DNA of 10,833 nucleotides from Deltaproteobacteria bacterium. Its GTDB lineage: Bacteria > Myxococcota_A > UBA9042 > DTJE01. Within the stretch, counting starts at the first letter, position 1. Every line of letters starts with the position of its first letter. Positions 6,656 to 10,833 of this stretch are shown here, piece by piece. The translations under genes were made by a program, and so were the position numbers. The notes beneath the pieces were generated by a model. That model worked only from the letters and a program-made list of their open reading frames with translations. It ran no database searches and was not told the origin of the DNA. The stretch spans positions 1-10,833 of the forward strand of contig JADHTP010000088.1 of assembly GCA_016784945.1 (NCBI GenBank). The letters run 5' to 3'.

Positions 6656-7030
6656 TCAGCACCCGAAATCAAACGATTGGATATGGAAACCGCCCAGCAC
6701 CAGGGAACGTCCGTGCCATTCGATCCGGAACTGGTGACGGCCCGCGCGGAAACGGCCGTCAACCGGCACGGCCAGAACGTCCACGCTGCCCAGAAGGCGG
6801 CCCGTGGGCGCCGGCAGGGGCACCCGCGAAACCACGTGTCCGTCCAGTCGGTGCACCACGCGGCCGGCACGGTAATCGAAAAAAGAGGGCCACCGGACCT
6901 TCACCACCTGGCCGGGAACCAGCCGGCCTCCGGCGGACCTCGCAGGGAGCGTCCCCCCCAGGACAACCAGCGGTCTACCCACCAGCAGGCCCCCGGCGAG
7001 GACGGTCAGAAACCTCCGTCGGTCCAACAT
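6656..7030 (-). CDS. Small Tat-exported hypothetical protein
   Basis: A 124-residue protein from ATG 7030 (129 residues from ATG 7045). It begins MLDRRRFLTVLAGGLLVG, a twin-arginine export signal with a hydrophobic core running on to VVLGG. The mature part (about 90 residues) reads as alternating beta strands (VVKVRWPSFFDYRAGRVVHRL; HQFRIEWHGRSLVLGGFHI) and ends in Cys. No family is recognised; a small beta-sandwich is inferred. ATG 7045 lies inside the inverted end of the MITE-like element, so the element supplies it. ATG 7030 lies just outside the element and gives a typical short Tat n-region, so it is preferred; neither has a clear Shine-Dalgarno. The gene is coupled to the downstream vWA gene (3-nt gap), suggesting the two work together outside the cytoplasm. 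Confidence 0.65.
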   Translation of the reverse strand: MLDRRRFLTVLAGGLLVGRPLVVLGGTLPARSAGGRLVPGQVVKVRWPSFFDYRAGRVVHRLDGHVVSRVPLPAPTGRLLGSVDVLAVPVDGRFRAGRHQFRIEWHGRSLVLGGFHIQSFDFGC

Positions 7031-7035
7031 TTTTC

Positions 7036-7228
7036 TAGCCCGCATTATTCATGACCATTCTACTGCGGGACCGACTCGCGTGCGCTGCAAGGTGTACCTC
7101 CTCGCTCGTCCCTCGACTTAACACCAGTAAGCCTTCGGTACTCGCTGTGGGGGTGCACCATGCAACGGCTGCGCCTCCGCCAAGCGATTCGGCCCCTCGT
7201 CACGATTGCTCATGAATAATCCGGACTA
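7036..7228. mobile_element. MITE-like element with TA target duplication
   Basis: The left end TAGCCCGCATTATTCATGA (7036-7054) is the reverse complement of the right end (7210-7228) at 17 of 19 positions, including a perfect 11-bp core. Each end is bounded by TA, the target duplication of IS630/Tc1-mariner-type transposons. The 155-base interior encodes nothing recognisable and contains an imperfect palindrome (7086-7164). Removing one TA plus the element joins the pssA stop to the Tat gene as GAATAGAAAAATG. It is therefore probably a non-autonomous insertion in an operon. No transposase is nearby, and a single copy cannot prove mobility. Confidence 0.55.
7086..7164. repeat. Imperfect palindrome inside the MITE-like element
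   Basis: TGCAAGGTGTACCTCC (7086-7101) faces GGGGGTGCACCATGCA (7149-7164). The arms match at 13 of 16 positions as an inverted repeat around a 47-base centre. Transcribed RNA could fold into a stem that acts as a partial terminator or processing site within the operon. Confidence 0.6.
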
Positions 7229-8035
7229 TTCGTTCCAATCCGCGGTCAGCCTGGCGACCTCCTCGCGGGCAGCCTTGGGAATGTCCGTCCACTGGATGAA
7301 TAGATCGTAGGACAGCCACAGCAGCACCACGTCGAAAACGGTCCTTTCGGGCATGACCTTGAAGATCACGCCCGCCACGAAGGCCACCAGGGTCGTGAGC
7401 CACACGAAGGTCAGGATGATGCCCAGGTGCCAGGACCACTTCCGGTCGTGGTGACCGATGAACGGCATGAGGGAAAGGTTCATGAAACTGGCATAGACGA
7501 TGAGGACCACACCGATCCAACCCATGACACCGGACCCCAGGTAGAGGTGCGAATTCACCAGGGAAACGTAGAACAGGGCCGCCATGGGCCGTGGAAAGCC
7601 GATCCAGAATCCCGGCACGTCCAGCTTCCTGACGTTGAACCGGGCGAAGCGGATGCACCCGAACACCGCCGGGAACATGGCCACGGTGACGGCGATGATC
7701 GTCCTGAGGGTGGTATCGAACTCGACCCCGGGGAGGATGGCGTACTTCTGGTAGGCCAGGTAAAGCAGGAACGCCGGCGCGATGGAATAACTGGTCAGGT
7801 CAGCCACGTTGTCGAACTCGGCGCCGAACTGGTTCATCTGGCCGAGGGCGCGGGCCACCACGCCGTCGAACATGTCGAATACAACGGCCATGATGATGAG
7901 GAGACCGGACCAGAACACGTAGGTCCCGGCCTCCTCCCGGGTGGACACGCCCATCCCCTCCATGGCCACAAGGACACCGGCCAGCCCCAGGGAGATGTTG
8001 CCCACGGTCATGAGGTCTTTCGTCTTGAAGAACAT
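7226..8035 (-). CDS. pssA: CDP-alcohol phosphatidyltransferase, likely phosphatidylserine synthase
   Basis: A 269-residue integral membrane enzyme that would join CDP-diacylglycerol to serine, giving phosphatidylserine for phosphatidylethanolamine synthesis. The full CDP-OH-P motif D-x2-DG-x2-AR-x8-G-x3-D-x3-D is present with D54, D57, G58, A61, R62, G71, D75 and D79. The later segment CIRFARFNVRKLDVPGFWIG followed by FPRPMAA resembles the PssA type. About seven or eight hydrophobic segments span the protein. ATG 8035 follows AGGTGA (8039-8044). It is 11 bases downstream of the DUF151 gene, so it is operonic. Its TAG stop coincides with the inner edge of the MITE-like element. Head-group specificity (serine rather than glycerol phosphate or inositol phosphate) is inferred. 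Confidence 0.88.
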   Translation of the reverse strand: MFFKTKDLMTVGNISLGLAGVLVAMEGMGVSTREEAGTYVFWSGLLIIMAVVFDMFDGVVARALGQMNQFGAEFDNVADLTSYSIAPAFLLYLAYQKYAILPGVEFDTTLRTIIAVTVAMFPAVFGCIRFARFNVRKLDVPGFWIGFPRPMAALFYVSLVNSHLYLGSGVMGWIGVVLIVYASFMNLSLMPFIGHHDRKWSWHLGIILTFVWLTTLVAFVAGVIFKVMPERTVFDVVLLWLSYDLFIQWTDIPKAAREEVARLTADWNE

Positions 8036-8046
8036 CGCTCACCTGT

Positions 8047-8529
8047 CTATTGGACCAGTTCGCCGTCGTCGTCCTCGGACTCCAGCGCATCAAGGAAACC
8101 CAGCCAGTTCCGGCGGCTGGCTTCCCTCACGTCCCGTGGTTCGGCCTTCGTGAAGACGTCGTCGGCCACGAAAATCGGGGCGTCGACCTTCAGAGCCAGG
8201 GCGATGGCATCCGAGGGACGACAATCGATCTGCACCACGCTTCGCCCCTTGCGTACATGAAGAAGACCAAAAAAAGTCCCTTCCCGCAAGTCCGTAACTT
8301 CCACCTTTTCCAGCGTCCCGCCAAGACCGTCCAGCACCGAGGCCAGGAGATCGTGGGTCATGGGCCTTGGGAAAGGGGTCTTGTCCATGACGGAGGCGAT
8401 GGCCCCGGCTTCGGCCAGGCCCACCTGGACCAACAGGGTTTCCTGACCTTCCACGGCCCTCAGGACCACCACTGGGGCGTCGGATTCTTCGTCCCGAACG
8501 AGTCCGAAGACCTGGACGTGGACCGGCAT
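8047..8529 (-). CDS. Bifunctional nuclease (BFN/DUF151) family protein
   Basis: A 160-residue soluble protein of the DUF151/BFN family, some members of which (in plants) have DNase and RNase activity; the bacterial role is not established. Family motifs: RPMTHDLL at 55-62, the DLREGTFFGLLHV strand pair at 80-92, and the signature DCRPSDAIALAL at 102-113 followed by PIFV. The C-terminus is an acidic tail (ESEDDDGE). ATG 8529 has a strong GGAGG (8535-8539) with 5-nt spacing. It lies 13 bases after miaB and 11 before pssA. Pairing of miaB with a DUF151 gene recurs in other bacteria such as delta-proteobacteria, as I recall, but the functional link is unknown. Confidence 0.9.
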   Translation of the reverse strand: MPVHVQVFGLVRDEESDAPVVVLRAVEGQETLLVQVGLAEAGAIASVMDKTPFPRPMTHDLLASVLDGLGGTLEKVEVTDLREGTFFGLLHVRKGRSVVQIDCRPSDAIALALKVDAPIFVADDVFTKAEPRDVREASRRNWLGFLDALESEDDDGELVQ

Positions 8530-8542
8530 GGATCCCTCCGGT

Positions 8543-9928
8543 TCATAGGCCGGCGTCTTCCTCGACGCGGCCTCGCAGGCTATGAGCCTTGACCTCTTCG
8601 ATACGCACTCCGACCAGGTCGCCCGGCTTCACGGCGCCTGCGGGCGACGTCGGGAAGTTGACCACGCGGTTCGTGCGGGTGCGTCCCATCCACTCGAAAT
8701 CCCGGGCCCTGCTGGCCCCCTCCACCAGGACTTCCTCCACCCGTCCCAGGAAACGCTCCATCCGGGAGACCATGATCCGGTCCTGGAGGTCCTGCAGCGC
8801 CTGGAGCCTGTCCGCCTTCTCGTTCTCCGGCACATCGTCTTCCATGCGAACCGCCCGGGTCCTGGGCCGTGGCGAGTACTTGAAAGAAAAGATGATATCG
8901 AAGCGGACCTTCTCTATCAGGGCCATGGACCGGTCGAAGTCCTCCCGGGTTTCGCCTGGGAAGCCCACGATGAAATCCGTGGACAGAGCGATATCCGGAC
9001 AGGCATCACGGGCCATTTCGATCTTGAGGAGGTATTCGGCCACCGTGTATCCCCGTCGCATCCGCTTGAGCACCGTGTCGGACGCCGACTGGATGGGCAG
9101 GTGCAGGTATTCGGCCAGATTGGGCAGCCGCCGGAAGCACTCCATCATCCGCCGGTCCGCGTCGGCCGGATGGGAGGTCACGAACCGCAGGCGTGCCAGG
9201 CCGGGGACGGCGCTGACCCGAGCCAGCAGGTCGGCGAAGTCACCCTCCGACGGCCGGTCCTTTCCGTAGGAGTTCACGTTCTGGCCCAGAAGGGTCACTT
9301 CACGGACCCCCCGGGCGACCAGGGCCTCGACCTCGTGGACCACCTGGTCCGGCGGCTTGCTGATCTCCCGGCCACGGACGTGAGGGACGATGCAGAAGGC
9401 GCACACCTTGTCGCAGCCCTTGATGATGGTGAGGAACGCCGTGGGCCCCGCTTCCGCCCGGGCTTCCACGGCAACGAACTCGTAGTCCTTTCTCTTCATG
9501 CGCCGGGTGTTCCCGACCTGCCGACCCTTTTCCACGGAGGCCAGCATGTCCGGAAGGTCGCGGATGTTGTCCGGTCCGAAAACCAGGTCCAGGTAGGGCA
9601 GTCGATCCAGCAACGCCTTGCCATGTTGCTGTCCCACGCAGCCGCCGATCCCCAGCACCAGACCCGGCCGGGCCTCCTTCAGGGGTTTGAGTCGCGTGAT
9701 GGTGCCGATGACCTTCTGTTCCGGCTTTTCCCTTACGCTGCAGGTGTTGAGGAGGATGAGGTCCGCCATGGTCATGTCGTCGGTCTCCTCGTACCCGAGG
9801 GGTCGAAGGACCTGCAGCATGCGTCGGGTGTCGAACACGTTCATCTGGCAGCCGTAGGTAATCACGTGAACCCGGCGGGAGGGCAGCCCGGTTGAAGGGA
9901 ACGCAAACCTGTCATCGACGTCCGCCAT
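8543..9928 (-). CDS. miaB: tRNA-2-methylthio-N6-dimethylallyladenosine synthase
   Basis: A 461-residue radical-SAM methylthiotransferase that converts i6A37 to ms2i6A37 in tRNAs reading U-starting codons. The N-terminal UPF0004 domain has its three cluster cysteines C27 (TYGCQMN), C63 (NTCSVREK) and C97 (GGCVGQ). The radical-SAM motif CxxxCxxC is C172, C176 and C179 (GCDKVCAFC, then IVPHVRGRE). A C-terminal TRAM domain (about 385-455, GRTRTNRVVNFP...) should bind tRNA. Length and order match MiaB; MtaB and RimO are less likely given TYGCQMN and IVPHVRGRE. The frame is open to 10000, but the 24 extra residues are unlike MiaB and end in a repeat tract, so ATG 9928 is chosen despite lacking a clear Shine-Dalgarno. 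It is the first gene of the apparent minus-strand operon. Confidence 0.95.
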   Translation of the reverse strand: MADVDDRFAFPSTGLPSRRVHVITYGCQMNVFDTRRMLQVLRPLGYEETDDMTMADLILLNTCSVREKPEQKVIGTITRLKPLKEARPGLVLGIGGCVGQQHGKALLDRLPYLDLVFGPDNIRDLPDMLASVEKGRQVGNTRRMKRKDYEFVAVEARAEAGPTAFLTIIKGCDKVCAFCIVPHVRGREISKPPDQVVHEVEALVARGVREVTLLGQNVNSYGKDRPSEGDFADLLARVSAVPGLARLRFVTSHPADADRRMMECFRRLPNLAEYLHLPIQSASDTVLKRMRRGYTVAEYLLKIEMARDACPDIALSTDFIVGFPGETREDFDRSMALIEKVRFDIIFSFKYSPRPRTRAVRMEDDVPENEKADRLQALQDLQDRIMVSRMERFLGRVEEVLVEGASRARDFEWMGRTRTNRVVNFPTSPAGAVKPGDLVGVRIEEVKAHSLRGRVEEDAGL

Positions 9929-10000
9929 GGGGGCAGACTGACACGGGCGGGACGGGGGCGTCAACCTTGGGGCGTCTACCGTCCGCCGTTCACCGATCAA

Positions 10001-10028
10001 GTCAATAGTCGATAGTCAATAGTCCATG
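10001..10028. repeat. Heptanucleotide tract, four units
   Basis: Four contiguous 7-mers: GTCAATA, GTCGATA, GTCAATA, GTCCATG, with a partial fifth (GTC). The consensus is GTCAATA with strict 7-nt phase. It lies between the divergent miaB and OPT genes. Period and general shape match the GTTGATC tracts near 4889-5001, but the unit sequence differs. Confidence 0.75.
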
Positions 10029-10063
10029 GTCCGGAAGGCGCCGGGGCGTGGGGCGAAACCATC

Positions 10064-10092
10064 TTGTAAACAAATCCCGTCCTTAGTAATGT
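10064..10092 (+). promoter_or_regulatory. Weak candidate promoter for the OPT transporter
   Basis: TTGTAA (10064-10069) and TAATGT (10087-10092) are 17 nt apart in a locally AT-richer patch. The -10 match is poor (3 of 6). A start near 10099 would give a leader of about 34 nt ending in the strong Shine-Dalgarno. Confidence 0.25.
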
Positions 10093-10117
10093 CATACTGC
10101 GCAGACACGATCAGATA

Positions 10118-10124
10118 AGAGGAG
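10118..10124 (+). promoter_or_regulatory. Shine-Dalgarno of the OPT transporter
   Basis: AGAGGAG lies 8 nt before ATG 10133. It fixes the start of a gene that has no stop within the window. Confidence 0.8.
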
Positions 10125-10132
10125 ACAAGCCC

Positions 10133-10833
10133 ATGGATCAACCCACGTCGAAAGGTCGGATACTGCCGGAAAATGCCTACCGGAAGCTTAATCCAGGCGA
10201 AACCTACGAACCCATCGTGGCCGCCGACAGCGCCATGCCCGAGATCACGCGCTGGTCCGTGGGCTTCGGACTGCTCATGGTGGCGGTGTTCGCCGCGGCC
10301 GCCGTGTACATCGCGCTTCGGGCCGGCAGCGGCATCGAAGCGGCCATCCCCATCGCGGTGGCGGCCATTTTTTTCGGCCGTTTCAGAAAAAACCGCAGCA
10401 CCATCCTGGAAAACGTCATCGTCCAGTCCATCGGCCAGGCGTCGGGTGTGGTGGCAGCGGGTGCGGCCTTCGTGATTCCCGCCCTGTACCTGAACCAGAT
10501 CCCCAACGTGGCCTGGTGGCAGATCTTCCTGGCCTGCTTCATCGGCGGCTCCCTGGGCGTGGTTCTCATCATCCCCATCCGGAAGTACTTCGTGAGGGAC
10601 CGGCACGGCGAACTGCCCTTCCCCGAGGGTACCGCGACCACCGAAATCCTGGTGTCCGGCGAGTCCAGCGGCGGCGGGGCCGGCAAGATCCTGGTGGCCT
10701 CCTTCGCCCTGGGCGGCCTCTACGACTTCCTGGTGGAAACCTTCCATGCCTGGAATCCCTCGTTGACCACGAAGGTTCTCCTGGGCAAGACCGGTGAATG
10801 GCTGGACGGATTCCGGCTGGAACTCAAGATGAC
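10133..10833 (+). CDS. OPT-family oligopeptide/metal-chelate transporter, 5' part
   Basis: The first 233 codons of a gene that runs off the window end with no stop. The product is a polytopic inner-membrane protein. A hydrophilic N-terminus with LPENAYRKLNPGETYEP (11-27) precedes hydrophobic segments at about 41-62, 68-82, 100-120, 128-150 and 186-202. Family-like features are ENVIVQSIGQASGVVAAG (93-110) and the conserved loop ELPFPEGTATTEILVSGE (160-177). OPT (COG1297-type) proteins import peptides or metal chelates by proton symport; the substrate cannot be told here. The usual length is 600-700 residues, so roughly a third is visible. It is divergent from miaB across about 204 bases holding a heptad tract and a weak promoter candidate. 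A T7 run and an A6 run near 10367-10391 are within the coding frame and do not break it. Confidence 0.9.
   Translation, partial: MDQPTSKGRILPENAYRKLNPGETYEPIVAADSAMPEITRWSVGFGLLMVAVFAAAAVYIALRAGSGIEAAIPIAVAAIFFGRFRKNRSTILENVIVQSIGQASGVVAAGAAFVIPALYLNQIPNVAWWQIFLACFIGGSLGVVLIIPIRKYFVRDRHGELPFPEGTATTEILVSGESSGGGAGKILVASFALGGLYDFLVETFHAWNPSLTTKVLLGKTGEWLDGFRLELKM

Noticed and set aside
5657..7054. 465-residue plus-strand open frame opposite the vWA and Tat genes
   Set aside because: It crosses two well-supported minus-strand genes and is His/Gln/Gly-rich, a typical antisense shadow.
8582..9895. 437-residue plus-strand open frame opposite miaB
   Set aside because: Antisense of a gene with all six cluster cysteines; His/Asp/Gln-rich composition typical of shadows.
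10367..10391. T7 and A6 runs in the OPT gene as a programmed frameshift or pseudogene site
   Set aside because: The reading frame and OPT-family sequence continue unbroken on both sides, so they are ordinary codons.
10016..10747. 243-residue minus-strand open frame opposite the OPT gene
   Set aside because: The plus strand has a strong Shine-Dalgarno and OPT motifs; the minus frame is a shadow ending in the heptad tract.

Overview
This is a high-GC (mid-60s percent by eye), gene-dense bacterial chromosome segment with ordinary Gram-negative-type housekeeping content. No rRNA, tRNA, CRISPR array, phage module or transposase gene is visible. Taxonomy cannot be fixed from the window. MiaB followed by a bifunctional-nuclease-family (DUF151) gene resembles delta-proteobacterial and related layouts, and the putative LexA operator resembles GAAC-N4-GTTC and Fibrobacter-type boxes, so a deltaproteobacterial or FCB-like lineage is only a guess.

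Layout, left to right. A minus-strand Xaa-Pro aminopeptidase (pepP-like, 64-1422) lies downstream of a 190-base structured gap and a small minus-strand hypothetical gene (1613-1954). That gene is divergent from lexA (plus, 2028-2657). The lexA promoter has a well-spaced -35/-10 pair with a LexA-box-like dyad between them, and its predicted transcription start falls on or next to the ATG. lexA converges with a 736-residue cytoplasmic-looking protein (minus, 2669-4879) that fuses an Amidase_2 zinc amidase to an M23-like domain with altered metal ligands and an unrecognised C-terminal domain. Upstream of it on the minus strand come a secreted/membrane-anchored von Willebrand A-like protein (4997-6652), a small Tat-exported protein (6656-7030), pssA (7226-8035), a DUF151/BFN protein (8047-8529) and miaB (8543-9928). 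Divergent from miaB is the 5' part of an OPT-family transporter gene (plus, from 10133), cut by the window end.

The minus-strand run miaB - BFN - pssA - Tat protein - vWA protein reads as one operon by spacing (13, 11, then 3 nt between the last pair). The exception is the gap of about 195 bases between pssA and the Tat gene, which holds a MITE-like element with 17-bp inverted ends and a TA duplication. Removing it in silico leaves the pssA stop codon only 4 nt from the next ATG. The amidase gene follows after a 117-base gap built largely of 7-base-period repeats.

Non-coding signals stand out more than the genes: the MITE-like insertion; four short tracts with a strict 7-nt (or 14-nt) period in or at intergenic gaps; the lexA promoter/operator; and a structured region upstream of pepP. 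The most unusual protein-level signals are the amidase/M23 fusion without a signal peptide and the vWA protein with a broken MIDAS motif paired with a Tat-exported partner. No previously undescribed system can be proven from this window. The vWA/Tat/amidase group is the best candidate for an uncharacterised envelope function.
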